In this document: positions 41,225 to 53,510 of the stretch, piece by piece
Layout: every line of letters starts with the position of its first letter
How positions within the stretch are numbered: position 1 is the stretch's first letter
Assembly (NCBI GenBank): GCA_943736015.1
Contig: OX031056.1
Span: 65,623,277-65,687,276, forward strand
Direction: 5' to 3'
Length of the DNA: 64,000 bases
Source of the DNA: Tridacna crocea
Lineage: Eukaryota > Mollusca > Bivalvia > Cardiida > Cardiidae
Made by a program: the position numbers and the translations under genes
Notes under the pieces: generated by a model
The model's database searches: none
The model's input: the letters and a program-made list of their open reading frames with translations, nothing else
Told to the model about the DNA's origin: nothing

Positions 41225-43668
41225 ACAAGAGGGCCAAGATGGCCCTGGATAGCTCACCTGAATTTTTGAGATGACCATAGCCTATTTTTTTTTTTTAGGT
41301 ATTGAAACATTGGAACCAAAATTATAATTTAGCCAAGCAATTTTCAAAAGGTCACCTGTAAAAGTCATTTCAAAATCTGACTATCAGTTTCAAAAAGAAA
41401 ATTTTTTAAGAATTCTTCATTTCTGTATAATAGCCCCCCCCCCCCCCGCCACATCCACGAGAGCCATGATTCTTGATGGATTAAAATTTACAAACAAGTT
41501 TTGAAAAGGGTCACCCAAGGAACAATGCTGCTTGCTGAAAGATTCTTTTAAAAGCCAGGGGTTTCAGAGAAAGAAATTTTCAAGAATTTCATCATGTCCA
41601 TATAGTACAAGTACCCCCCCTTCACAAGAGCCATGTTTCTTGACCAATCAAAATTTCGCAAGCAAATTTTGAAAAGGGTCACCCAAGGAACATCTCTGTC
41701 AAACTATTTTAAAATCTGACCTGGGGTTTCAGAGGAGAAGAATTTTCAAGAATTTCTTCATTTCCATAAAGTGCAAGTAGCCCCCATTCACCGGAGCTAC
41801 AGTTCTTGATGGATCAAAATTTCATGCACAACTTTTGAAAAAGGTCACCAAAGGAGAATCTCTGTGAAATTATTTCAAAATCTGCCCAGCTGTTTCAGAG
41901 AAGAATTTTCAAGAATTTCTTCATTTCTGTATAGTGCAAGTAGCCCCCATTCACCAGAGCCATGTTTCTTGACCAATCAAAATTTCGCAAGCAATTTTTG
42001 AAAAGGATCACCCAAAGAACATCCCTGAGAAATTATTTCAAAATGTGACCAGTGGTTACAGAAAAGAAGAATTTTTAAGAATTTCTTCATTTCCATAAAG
42101 TGCAAGTAGTCCCCATTCACCACAGCCATGTTTCTTGACGGATCAAAATTTCACAAAAACTTTTTGGAAAGGGTCATCCAAGGAACAACTCAGTGAGATT
42201 ATTTCGAAATCTGTCTGGCCATTTCAGAAGAAGAATTTTCAAGAATTTCTTCATTTCCCTATAGTGCAAGTAGCCCCATTCACCAGAGCCATGTTTCTTG
42301 ACCAAACAAAATTTCGGGAACACTTTTTGAAAAGGGTCACCCACAGGACATCCCTGAGAAGTTATTTCAAAATCTGACCTGCGGTTTCGGAGAAAAAGAA
42401 TTTTTAAGAATTTCTTCATTTCTGTATTTATAATGCAAGTAGCCCCCATTCACCACAGCCATGTTTCTTGACAGATCAAAATTTCACTAACAATTTTTGA
42501 AAAGGGTCACCCAAGGAACATCTCTGTGAAATTAATTTAAAATCTGGCAGCGGTGTCAGAGAAGTAGATTTTTAAAGAATTTCTTAGAAAATTTCATTCG
42601 GTTGCCATGGTAACCAGAGCTTTTGACAGAATCAAATTTTGTGAATACTTTTTAAAGAGGACCTCCCAAAGATAGTGGTGGGCTGATGATCAACTATAGT
42701 CGAAAGTCAATTGGTTTTGGCTTTCGATTCTAATAATCGATTGAGAAATCCTGGAATTGATTGTAGTCGGTTGCTAAGCTGGCTTGGTGCCAAAACTTGA
42801 ATTCTGGTTTTTAGCGCTTGGTTTTGTGACTATTATTATTCACAATCTTGGATTAAACATAGTGGATAACAAACCCAAAAATTGGCAGAAAAATGAGAAA
42901 CAAATCCTTGTCCATGAATGTCTTGACAAAAGTTGACAACTCGACAAGCTTCCCTGAGCCTGGGTTTTGAAACTTGGAGATTTGAAATGACCTGTCTTTG
43001 ACGATGAAAGATATCTGCCTAAATGTCAATCTGAGGCATGAAATTATCGTCTAGAAAATCATATAACCTAGCTTGCGTGCATGGGGCAGAAATATGGGTT
43101 GAACACGTTCAGTATAAAATGCGAAGGACACCCGGATGATAATGAAGCTGGCGAGTCATTTATGACAGAGTAACAAAGGTGTTATTCCTCTTATCTAGTG
43201 TAAAGGGAAGAGAAGAGGGGTCGTCTCCAAATGTTTGAACTATTAGGTATAAGTCTGATTCTTTTTTACCTCGTTTGGAAATTATAAGGAACAAAATGAA
43301 TGATACTGATTAAAACAGAAAACTTAATTGTAATGCATGAATACATGAAGACTATCATGTTTACAATGTTGTGACAGTATTTTAAGCAAAAAGACATTCT
43401 CACTTAAATGCAGTCCAAACCCATTGTACTATCGATAGCTAGTTGGTTTCCTTTTCTGATTACAAAGCGATAATAGATTGCGATTTTGAACCGATTGCCC
43501 AACACTACCCAAAGAACATTCCTGCCAAGTTTGGTCCAAATTGGCCACCTGGTTTAGGAGAAGTTGATGTTTAAAGAATTGTTGACGATGCACGAAGGAC
43601 GACGCATGACGGACACCGGCTGATCCTAAAAAGTCCCCTTGAGCATGTTGTGCTCAGGTGACCTAAAA
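41225..43668 (+). mobile_element. HLE-1 element with a different tandem body
   Basis: Same termini as 26441-28480: ACAAGAGGGCCAAGATGGCC then AGCTCACCTGA, and GAGCATGTTGTGCTC overlapping CTCAGGTGACC, then TAAAAA. The inner units are about 170 bases, recognised by ATTTTCAAGAATTTCTTCAT and CACCAGAGCCATGTTTCTTG, and unrelated to the 145 bp array. It is interrupted by a hAT-like insertion at 42673-43507. Confidence 0.8.
42673..43507. mobile_element. non-autonomous hAT-like element, 835 bp
   Basis: Terminal TAGTGGTGGGC pairs with GCCCAACACTA (one mismatch). An exact 8-base target duplication CCCAAAGA lies at 42665-42672 and 43508-43515. Joining the flanks restores the host repeat text CTCCCAAAGAACATTCC. 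No transposase frame. Confidence 0.88.
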
Positions 43669-43895
43669 AGGAAACAAAGATAAGGGTTCTGTCTGTATTT
43701 TCATTTCATTCATTTATTTATTTCAACAGTCATTCTGAAGAGAAATAAAATTTAAACTTAAGCATGCAACAGTTGTAAAATTCCAAAAATTAACTGTTTT
43801 CAAATGATATTTGGCATACTCACTAAATTTGGTGTCGATATGCAGTTTCATAATTTATCTTATTTTCATGACAAGAAGACGAAAGACATACACGA

Positions 43896-44720
43896 TAGGG
43901 GTGTAACGATACAGCGATGCATAGCAATTGTGACTGTCCCGATAGCAATGCATCAATCGCTTTGTCCAACATCAATAACAATCGCCGATAGTTTGTTTCA
44001 CTATTGATACTTTTGATAGTCAGTACATAAAATTATTGTCAGCTTGCTAACTTGATCTAATCTGCTGTTTGATTGGGATTCTTCTTGAAAGGAATTCAAA
44101 GAATAACATGGATTCAATTCGACACTAAGTACTTTCAATGTTATATGGCACGCTCAATATCAATCTTTAGTATACGCCTATTGGACATTAAAGATCAATT
44201 CCGTATGATCAAGAAGACATTAAAATTTTATCTTTTTCACATGTGTTAAAAATTGCCATAAATTTGAGTAAATTTTCATAACGTACTCAATAGCTGGAAT
44301 AAACGGCAAATGATAGGAAATGTTATTTATCGTCCATGATCAATTTGCATGACTTTTTCATGCTTACTAATCGAGCATGACTATATACATGTTTATGTTT
44401 GGAAAGGCCAAAGTTTGAGCCCATTTTGGATTTTTTAAAGAGAGACAGACTGCTGATAAAAAGCATGTACCATGTATTTTATGTTATATAATACTGAAAC
44501 ACGATGGGAACATGACTAATATGCCGAGCAAATATCTGATATTTGCTCTCAAGCCCTGCAAACAACTGCCGAAAACCGGTATCAAGGAAGATTTTACATA
44601 ACCCTATAGTATCGTGATGCATCACGATATTGTCCTCTCCATAGTGATAGTATTGTGATATCAATGCTGCGGTAGTAAAAATATCGTGATAGTCATTTTT
44701 CAGGCTGATAGTCAGCCCTA
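43896..44720. mobile_element. non-autonomous hAT-like element, 825 bp
   Basis: It starts TAGGGGTGTAACGATACAGC and ends GTCAGCCCTA. The flanks ATACACGA (43888-43895) and ATACACAA (44721-44728) match at seven of eight bases. The GGGGTGTAACGATAC end resembles hAT termini known from animals. The right terminal repeat is poorly preserved and there is no transposase. Confidence 0.65.
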
Positions 44721-44728
44721 ATACACAA

Positions 44729-47476
44729 CCGGTAAAAAGATGACAGGCAAACTTATGGAACTTCCATTTAAAGAAGGGCTGATGCAGAGGTGAACGGACA
44801 GAACTATAATAAGTATAACATCAAAGCTAGCCTTTGTATGAAACTTTTGATAGGTACCTGAAAAATTTAAAATATTGACAACCAAAGTAAAGTGCACTTA
44901 CTAACAATTATATTGATAATATAGAAAATGCAATTGATTTCCAAGCTATACCTACTTAGAGGACATTCCCTTTGTGATAAAAATTCAAACAATTAAGCAC
45001 GACTGTCATTTTGAATGTATTGTATCCGACATTGGGTTCGTCCGAAAGCGAATACCGAGGGTACTGTACGGCGTTGAATAACCAGATAGAACTGTAGGTT
45101 TTGGCTCTAGAATCATAGGCCACAAAGTCATAACTAAATGACATGTTCGCTAATCGAAATATCTGTAAACGAATTAATCAAGCTATTATCGGAAATCCAT
45201 CTAATATTCCTGATTAAACCTAACCTTTCATCCGAACTTTATAAACGGCGCCATTTTTAGCAGACAACCGGTTCCTGTAATAATTACTTTGTCATATATA
45301 TTACTTTCTGGTCAAAACAAGAAGTGTTTTTAACAGACGACTTGAGCCCTGGATCACCAGTAATATTTTATTTAGAGATTGCATTCAGAATTTGTTGGCC
45401 TCAATACGACAGATTCAAAGGCTTATATTTAGCCTTATAAGAATAAGTAAATAAGTTGAAATAATACTTTGTGATTGAGGAATACAATGTAACATCACAG
45501 TTGTGCCGTTTTTTTTTTTCAAAATAATAGTAGATCTAGTGGGTAATTTATATCTAAGATCATACTGCCTGTTATTTGAAGTCTGATCTTGATCTACGTC
45601 CTCGGCGTAAGACAGTCTTATATTCACCTGTGATGTCTACACAAAAACAACAAGAGTTGTGCTTCGGATGAATTAATTACGCGTTGACCAGCTGGATAAG
45701 AACAATTTTATGCACTGAAGTGACAAAAAGCTTCTTGAAACAATCTAATCTTTTTTTGTTAACCTTTAGACTGCTATGCGCGACTTTCTGGCCTTTTACA
45801 GACAAAGTGGATCAAGATCAGACTACACGTAATGTGCGGTCTGATTTTGGTCTACAATGTCCGATAAGGTGATATTGTTCAATAATTGGGTATTTACCAT
45901 GGAATTCAGAAATAATTTTAGTTCTATAGCAGGATACGGGTTTATGTACATGTGCATGCATTTTTTGTTGTAACGGGCGTAACGCCCCCTAATTCTTCGT
46001 ATAGTTTTCGACGTGTAAACAAGAAGCATCTAATCCCTTCTCACAAATTGCTTCCGACGCTCTTGATAGTCTTTAAATTCTGTCAAGTTGCTAGTACTGT
46101 ACATGATGTGGAATCAAGATCAGACTGCACAGATGGTACCACTGTCAAATTTTACAGACAATAGACGACATGTACACTGTATGGTGTAATAGTTAATCCA
46201 CTTCATAACCGACTAACCTTCATCCTGCAACTGAATAACTAAAATGAAATGTACAATTCACTAGTAAAAAACCCAGATATTACTATTCTAAAGTTATGTT
46301 TTGGGGAACAATATCTCCTTATCGGACAGTGTTGATCCAAGATCAGACTGCACGTTCTGTGCAGTCTGATCTTGATCTACACTGTCCGCAAAAGGTCAGT
46401 CAGTCGCACTTAGCAGCCCAAGAGTTAATAACCGATTGTTGACAATGTCATAACTCTAATAAAGGGAGGGAACCATATATTGCTTGAAGGATTCACTTGG
46501 CAGTTATGTCGCTTTGTTAAATGCGCCAAATGTTTGTGAGAACTACTGATTTGTTTCAAGCTCAAGTTACGTGGTTTTTGGAAGGCGAGATTTTCATTCT
46601 CGCCTTCATATGTCAACGCTCAGCAGCTTGCTGAAAATGCCTCTGAGCAGCATTATCAAAACGCCTTTCAAATAGTTCGATATTTCTCGAGTACATTAGA
46701 ACAAAATAATGTCGAGACCATTGTAAATGTAATCAGAACAGCAAGAAGAATCTTCAAGTTTCTAGAAGGAATGATATCGAATTCGTAAAAGGCATCGTTT
46801 TTGACAAATGCAAAATACTTTGGATCAGTTCATTGATACAATCATGTTGCTACAGCAACAAATAAACCGTAGCTATATTATAAGCCAATCGAAAGCTACT
46901 AACATGACGTCATTCGCACCTACTTGAACTTCACAACGCATAAACAACTAACTAGTGTAATCATATATGTAAATTTACGATCCCAGAACTAACCAATCAG
47001 ACAGCTTATTTGAATGACGAATCGCTGATAGACCCCTTTCCGCTGTTGACAACCTTATTCTGTCTTTGTGAGAAGTAAAATTTCAATGAAATAAATTCCT
47101 TTGAATCATCAAATGTTTCAAGAAAATTTTCTCTTTCAAAGAAATATCATTTTCTTTTATCAAAGTTGTGCTTGACTTTATGATCAGTGACTAGGTTACT
47201 GTTACGCGTCGGCGTGGCCGAGTTTTGATTCCGGAGACCCGTGAAAAGAAAAAGGTAAATCAGTTGAAATCACAATTCTGATCAGTACAATGTACCGAAG
47301 TATAGCCTGGGTTCCAGTCTGATCGATTTTTTCCTTATATACGAGTATGATCGAATTTTACTGCCTCAAAAATGACAATAACATGCATGATCTGTAACCG
47401 TTTTAGCACGCAAAAAGTTTTAACTTCTTCTTTTGGTCGTCACGTTGCTTAAAGTTCAGCAAGAATTCATAAATAT
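44729..47476. other. no gene recognised; short hairpins
   Basis: Mostly unassigned sequence. Short palindromes of the CAGTCTGATCTTGATC type punctuate 45.5-46.4 kb, and GGCGAGATTTTCATTCTCGCC forms a small hairpin at 46584-46605. No open frame with a recognisable domain. Confidence 0.45.
45548..46388. repeat. cluster of short GATCAAGATCAGACTGCAC palindromes
   Basis: Copies at about 45548-45600, 45807-45868, 46108-46135 and 46329-46388. The best (46329-46388) pairs GATCAGACTGCAC with GTGCAGTCTGATC across TTCT. Further copies occur at 30939-30998, 56672-56727 and 58783-58838, usually followed by a CTACACTGTCCG-like flank. Confidence 0.75.
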
Positions 47477-47706
47477 TTAACCCTTTACCCATCACTTGAA
47501 ACGACTCTGAAAATCAAGCTTTTAACAACATCGAGAGGAGAGGAGAAATTGCAACTGGAAACCGGCATTGTTTTCATTTTACCTCAATGTTTCTACCGTA
47601 TCAAAAACAAATTTCGTCGCTAATATTTGGGCCACCCTGAATTTGTCATCTGCATGAATCAGTGCTTTCAACTTAGTCTGGAATTTCTTTGTCAAGTAAA
47701 GAATAA
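47477..47706 (+). repeat. decayed TPM-A MITE
   Basis: Flank text (TTTAACCCTTTACC at the left, GTCATCTGCAT and AGTGCTTTCAAC at the right) identifies it. The hairpin is heavily mutated (GAGAAATTGCAACTGG / CCGGCATTGTTTTC). Confidence 0.65.
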
Positions 47707-48197
47707 ACGCTTATCGCAATGAATTGTTATCATAATCACTTACCTACCATCTTTACGTTAAAATATCCCATTTATTTTCCTCGAAAGAATTTCCTTCAAC
47801 TATACACTTTTTTCCAAAACTGAATAACACAATGATCTTGACACGGAGAATCCCACTGTCCTAGAGTGCATCGGACGTGTTCATGATTTTCTAAGAACAC
47901 GGACCAAGGGCCTGTATCAGTGTAACTGTACACGATATATTTTTGTCGAACAAAGGAATTGGGTGCATTTCAATATTGACTAGTTGTCAGTCATTTTGCT
48001 TTCATGTTTGCGGACATGCTGGACGTACATTTCGGTAACGCGGGATTAATGAAAGACAGGCGTTAATGTCGATGAACCCTTAATTCGCTTATTACGCCTT
48101 TCTCTTTTGAAGACAAGGCTGACGATTCTATAGTCTACACAGAATATGCAATCTTATGTCTGATTAGCTATATTGTAATCAATGAGAAATGTAAAGG

Positions 48198-48310
48198 TAA
48201 AAAAAAAAAAACGCGAGACATGTAGAAATTTGTTACCAGCATTTTTTTTCCTTTTCTTACAGTGTTATGAAAAGCCATTTTCAGAAGGATTGTTGATACT
48301 ATAGATAGTG
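48198..48310 (+). repeat. decayed TPM-A remnant
   Basis: Only the loop and right arm remain (TTACCAGCATTTTTTTTCC, then TTACAGTGTTATGAAAAGCC). Confidence 0.5.
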
Positions 48311-48359
48311 TAATTAAATAGCAGAACAGAACAGAACATAATACAATCAAGTCGTAAAC

Positions 48360-48843
48360 AACAATTCCGGAAAGTTATAAACAAAGAGCAATAGATTGTC
48401 AGTTTATTCAAGATTGGCTGAGTACCGTAAAAAATAGCGCAGCTTTAAAAGACTATTCATTAATCAAACACACATTTGGTTACGAACCATATTTAGATAT
48501 TTTATCAAGAGATATGAGAATTTATTTTACAAGACTAAGATTTTCATCACCCAACTTGCGAATTGAAACTGGGAGATACAGTAACCCCCCCTGTACCCCG
48601 CTCTGAAAGATTTTGTCCTTGTTGTAACGCTACAGATATTGAAGACTCATATCACTTTTTATTTTTATGCTCATGTTATAATGAAGTTCGACAGAGATTT
48701 TTTCCCTTTTGCCTGTATATTTTCGAAATCGCCCATCTGTGTTTAAATTTACTGAACTGCTAAAATCCCAAGACAAAAACATTATTATAAAAACCGCGGT
48801 CTACGTCAAATATGCGATCGAAAAACGACTCGAAATATTATAA
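48360..48843 (+). pseudogene. LINE (non-LTR retrotransposon) ORF2 3' fragment
   Basis: Three frames join into the C-terminal end of a non-LTR reverse transcriptase polyprotein. First FGYEPYLDILSRDMRIYFTR and LRFSSPNLRIETGRYS, then after a shift near 48588 RSERFCPCCNATDIEDSYHF with its CxxC zinc-binding cysteines, then after a shift near 48713 RPSVFKFTELLKSQDK and AVYVKYAIEKRLEIL with a stop. The rest of the element is absent, so it is 5'-truncated and broken. The following AT-rich 170 bases may be its 3' untranslated region. Confidence 0.8.
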
Positions 48844-49129
48844 CTCTTAGATCTTAAATGTTCACTTTCTACTGTTTGTTTATTGTTTATTTCTAATCAT
48901 GATACTTTTCAATTTACTTTTTTCCTATGTGTCTTTTTTGTAATATAAAATTATGTCCTGTTCTGTAACAACCCGACCAAAACAGCCCTGGGTGGAGTTG
49001 CAATAATTAAGCATTTTTCCCGAGATGTAAAATGCCATTTTTTATCAATCCAGCACTCTAGTATAAGGGTTAACAGATCCATAGATTACAAGAATCGTAT
49101 AAACGAAGAACACATTCCGACGTTCCTTA

Positions 49130-50480
49130 TAGGACCTAAGAAGTCAACCGTCAAATGATGTTGGTTGGTTATCCTTAATAGGATGGTAAACATTGCGTAA
49201 AACGGAGAAAATGTTCGTGGCCAGTATTTTCTCATGTTCCTGCATACTTTCAAAGTACCCTTCCCTTTCTAAAAAGCCCCATTCTTTAAGGTCATTAAAA
49301 CTCAGCACTTGACTGTGTATTGTAATCTAAAAGTTAAATCTCCGTTTTGAACATTGAAAGTCGTTTGTTTTGAAACTCTTTTTCAGTCTTGATAAAATAT
49401 ATTTCAAATAAAATGGTAAACAAATAAAAGAAGCCTTTTAACTGAATGACGAAATTTTGACAACCTCAAGGGAAAAAAAGTTTCAAAATACTTTTGGAAA
49501 AGGAGAAAACGCTAGTCGCCGGTACTTTCTCTTTTTTACCACTATGTTTTGTACTTTTTCCAAGCCAAACGACATATTTTCAGCTGCTCTTAACTTATTG
49601 TCTGCTAATTGCTTTAATGTAGACGGCCCTAATTTTTCGTTATTTTCTGAAGGGTTTTGTTAAAGGTTACTAAGATGGAAAACATTGTGGGAAAGTCAAA
49701 CAAAAAGTTGATTATTATTTGCTACTTTTCCAACAATGCTTTGAAAAGCCTCGTCTTCAACATTGTTGAAAGTCAGTGGTGTGATCTAAAAGGCTGGATC
49801 TCTGTTTCTGTACTCTAAAATGTACCTTTCTAGAAACTCTTTGCTCTCTCAATAAAATTGTCCATGGAATGAAATGTTAAAAGACTTTCAAGAAATTAAT
49901 CATCTCATTACAGAGTTATAGTTTTAGATCTATCAAAATTGATTGCATTTTCAAGCAAAACCTATTCTTTAATCCTTTACCATACCCTATCATGTACAGT
50001 TTTAACAATCTTGAGAAAAAGGCCATTGAAAGACTAAATTTTGAACAGGAGAAACTTTCTTGACTCTTTACACGAAGAAAAAATTTCAGACTTTCCAAAA
50101 TTGAATGCATTTTCAGGTAGCAACTTTTCGATCTGGCACTATTAATGGAACATGTATGAAATAGGATGGAAGACATTTTAGGAAAAGGAAAAAATGTCAA
50201 TTTGCATCGTATTCTCCTTTTCAGACCAAAAGTTCTCAAGCCTTCTTCCTAGACCTTTTAAACACATTATTGAGGTAATAGAGGGTTACATCTAAGTTTC
50301 TATACAACGTAAAAACATACGGGTAACGGTAAATCAAAACTCTTTGCTATCACATAAAACTTTTCCTTCTAATGAAATGGAAAGGAATTTCAGAAAAGTC
50401 CATTCGTTTTAATTTTTTTCAACTTATTTTCACAAGCCTTCTTCAAGTTCGTTAAAACTCAGGATGGTAAACTGGTCTTC
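49130..50480. repeat. graveyard of four or five very old TPM MITEs
   Basis: Remnant hairpins near 49190-49240, 49480-49550, 49675-49745, 50040-50060 and 50165-50225. Flank words such as CTCAAGGGAAAAAAAGTTTC and ATTGCTTTAATGTAGACGGC are barely recognisable. Nothing else is seen in this stretch. Confidence 0.55.
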
Positions 50481-50611
50481 GTTGCACAGGAACATTGCAC
50501 AACTCTATAGATTTTGCTGTATCAGGAGAGGCGATTTAAGTACAGGAAAATGTATTGCAGTATGTTATGCATATATTCTAAACTCGCCTTCTAACAGTAC
50601 TTTCAGTACTT

Positions 50612-50905
50612 TGATTTAAGTAAGCCGATGATTTCAGTTATATCGCGGCGGCCAGTGCACTTATCCATGTATTCATGGAGTTTCTTTTATCAGTTCCTTG
50701 CACAAGCCACTGGCTGCTTTCCCACATGATCATCGTCGAAACAATGGTTAGCGGTTGGAGAGGAATGAATCGTGTCGCGGTGACTATCATCAATCAATCA
50801 TCGGAAAGAAATTGGCCGAGCCAGTGGTCGTAGCCTGGGATCGAACCCTGGATCCCGTGTTCTCAAGTCCTGCATGCTAGGGACTGAGCCACCGAGGCTC
50901 GGTTT
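50612..50905 (-). mobile_element. tRNA-derived SINE
   Basis: On the minus strand: GGTGGCTCAGTCCCTAGCAT, then GGGTTCGATCCCAGGC, a perfect B box, then a body that includes GTGGGAAAGCAGCCAGTGGC and GGCCGCCGCGATATAACTG. Related bodies occur at 53740-53985 and 62930-63095. Confidence 0.75.
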
Positions 50906-50976
50906 GGGGAAACTAAGATAATTCAATGAGTGAAAATAACGATGGGATTTTAGAATCACGGTAATCCATAATTGGC

Positions 50977-51232
50977 TCGCAACACGCGAAAAGGGTCATT
51001 CGGACATTTGCGTGAAGTGTCGTCTCGGATCAGGGTGTGCAGTCTGCACAGGCTAATCGGCGAAACGACACTTTCCGATTTTATGTGATTTTCTGTTTTA
51101 CGCAAGTCTACTGTAGCACAAAATCTAATGTAGTCGTAAAGTGCCGTCTCGGATTAGCCTGCGCGGACTGCGCAGGCTAATCCGAGACGACACTTTACGC
51201 AAATGTCCGAATGCACCTTTTCGCGTGTTGCA
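50977..51232. repeat. palindromic MITE (CGTCTCGGATTAGCC type), well preserved
   Basis: The ends GCAACACGCGAAAAGG and CCTTTTCGCGTGTTGC are exact inverses. Inner arms CATTTGCGTGAAGTGTCGTC / GACGACACTTTACGCAAATG follow. The second half also holds a small perfect hairpin GCCTGCGCGGACTGCGCAGGC-like at about 51158-51180. Confidence 0.9.
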
Positions 51233-51374
51233 CTCCATATATTTATAGTAAGTTAGGACCTGACAAATGAAGAACTTTGTTTCCAATGCCTCTTGGCCTC
51301 TCAGTCACGCCCCTGCCGTTGACTTTAGATTCTCTTTCACTGTAAAAATGTTTTACATATCGTAAAGTGTTAAC

Positions 51375-51800
51375 CCTGTACAGAACAATCTTGAGTTTTT
51401 ACCAACTTAAAGAAGGTCTGTTAGGAAGAGGAGAAATGCTCTAAGCATCTTCTTCTTTCCCCACAATGTTTTGTACCCTTTCAAATACGAGTGTCAATTT
51501 TCGAGCCATTCTAATTTTTCTCTGCGTCGGCAAAAGCTTTAACCCTTTCCCAAACGACAAACTTTTGGACTAGACCAAATTGAAAGTATTTGCAGACGAC
51601 AATTCAACTCTTCCTGAAAAGATGATTTCTGTCTATGATAGAGTAGAAAACATTGTGGGAAAAGGAGAAAATGCTGGTTACTAGCATTTTCTCCTTTTCC
51701 CACAATGTTTGCAAAAGGCCACTATTCCAGACTCGTAAAAACCAGGGATCGTTTGGGAAAGGGTTAAAGTTTAATTTTTTGTTGTTACGCAAAAGGTTAA
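51375..51800. repeat. TPM-C inserted cleanly into an old TPM-A
   Basis: The outer forward A copy (51375-51539, resuming 51768-51800 with GTTGTTACGCAAAAGGTTAA) is interrupted by a near-perfect C copy between TTAA sites (about 51539 and 51767). The inner copy looks much younger than its host. Confidence 0.88.
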
Positions 51801-51887
51801 GAAGATGTGACTGTATGAAACTTTGCTAAATATAAATAAGTGAGCCATACTTTAGGGAAAAGGGGGTTAATGTATTTTGCAAAAAAG

Positions 51888-51937
51888 TATCGACTCATGT
51901 CATCCTGCGCAGTCCGCGCAGGCTGACATGAGTCGAC
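51888..51937. repeat. short perfect hairpin
   Basis: TCGACTCATGTCA and TGACATGAGTCGA flank CCTGCGC-AGTCC-GCGCAGG. It resembles the central hairpin of the element at 50977 in design, but the arm sequence differs. Confidence 0.75.
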
Positions 51938-52077
51938 ACTGTTTGCTATTGATAAATTTTCTGCATGTCCAAGGACCATTCTGCCTACCTATCCAGTCAA
52001 CTGTCAGACAAAACGTGTTTTATTGATTCCTTACCATGTGATGTATTGCTTGGTAATATGCAATACTGAGATAGATG

Positions 52078-52190
52078 TAGCACAGGCGTTCGGGTTATGA
52101 CGAACTTTGCTACCTATATAATGTGATATAATTCTTATATAATACATTGTATAGGTAGCGAAGTTTGCCATAAACCGAAGGCCTGTGGTA
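52078..52190. repeat. palindromic element
   Basis: The arm CACAGGCGTTCGGGTTATG, then AACTTTGCTACCTATATAAT, is mirrored by the right half, which ends in ACCGAAGGCCTGTGG. The loop is AT-rich. Confidence 0.75.
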
Positions 52191-52491
52191 CGTAGCCCAA
52201 TTTTGCCAGAGCACCGCTGAATTGTTTAAGATACTGATTTTCGATTGAACTTAAACTGCCAGGACTCTAGAATAAATGAAATGAACATTTCTGGTAATGA
52301 GAAAAGAAAAATATAATTAGCGGAGTAATTTTCAGTATGAAATGAAAATGTCTTTATGTTAACTTCGACACGAAATCTCGGACAGAACAGATTTCAGGGC
52401 TCACCTTGTTGAAAACTGAATTCAATTATGAGTCATGCTCTTGCAAAAGGAGGTTTAATGCATCTCCGTAAATGCATCATACGGTCACACG

Positions 52492-52552
52492 ATTGGTCAT
52501 TCGGCATACCTCGGGTAATGAGAGCTAGGTACGGAATCGGCCGAGTTGGGAC
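52492..52552 (+). repeat. 60 bp dispersed motif with CGGAATCGGCCGAGTTG
   Basis: TTCGGCATACCTCGGGTAAT, then GTACGGAATCGGCCGAGTTG. Two more copies lie in the same orientation at 53216-53280 and 56026-56100. No open frame runs through all three. Confidence 0.7.
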
Positions 52553-52796
52553 AATACACATCCATCTAATAATTTGGGTATTCTAAGTACAGAACCGGAC
52601 TACTTTTCTACGCGACAACCGTGACTTTGAATTTTAAACTGAAATAAATGTTTACACAATAAAACGCTACCTGGTGCGATTCATTCAGCTATGATTAGCA
52701 GCTTAGAGAAATCTTGAGCTTAAACAGACCTGATTTCTCCTAAAAGGTATTGATAGAAGCAATTTTCTCCATTGACCTTATAGCACGTATTACTAC

Positions 52797-52845
52797 AACA
52801 CCCTCCCCCCCCCCCCCACCCCCCACCCCCCCAAAAAAAAATAAA
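52797..52845 (+). repeat. C-rich then A-rich low-complexity tract
   Basis: Runs of 7 to 14 C separated by single A or T, followed by an A tract. On the minus strand the G runs could form a quadruplex; this is simple repeat DNA in a gene-poor area. Confidence 0.8.
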
Positions 52846-53324
52846 AAGTTGGGGGAGTGCTACGTCATATATAGTAGACAGCTCGAAAAACGTATATAAG
52901 TCAGTGGGGATTTATATACATTTCTTTCCCTGAGTATAGTCACCAGAAATGGATTGGAAAATATAGGACAGGCGTAGATTTTAACCGACCAAGTGATACA
53001 AGAATTCATTCCATCAGATAATTTTCTGAATGGAAGGTCAATACAGAAAATTATGCTATCATCATGGTTTAAAACTTGATGTGCATCATGGTCAACGTTG
53101 CAGATAACGACGAGCTTTTTTGTCTGTTAGTCAAAAAGTTTCTGTCGTTCGCACATCTTTGCGTCCACATTTTATCTTTACAGTCTACTCATTTGATACT
53201 CTTTCATGTAACGACATTCGGCAATGGCTCGGGTGATGCCCAGATGTAGGTACGGTATCGGCCGAGTTGTGACGAGTGACGTAACGATTTACAACACAGT
53301 CTCGAGTTCGAACGATCCTGCCGA

Positions 53325-53510
53325 TTAAAAGCTTTTGAAAACATTGTGGGAAAGGGAGAAGTTACTTGTAACAAGCATTTTCTCCTTTTCTCACAATGTG
53401 TTTATGTACCTTAGCAGAGAAGTTAACCCATTACAACACATAATTCCGCCTCCGTATGCTTTTAAAATTTGGAAAGTCCAAAACTTGTCGTTTGGTGAAG
53501 AGATAAACGC
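53325..53510 (+). repeat. TPM-A MITE, left end missing
   Basis: It starts at AAGCTTTTGAAAACATTGTG. The loop is changed (GTTACTTGTAACAAGC) but still self-complementary. The right end is GGTGAAGAGATAA. Confidence 0.75.

Noticed and set aside
42135-42449. Frames on both strands (KNFQEFLHFPIVQ type)
   Set aside because: They fall within the 170 bp tandem units of HLE-1 and repeat with them.
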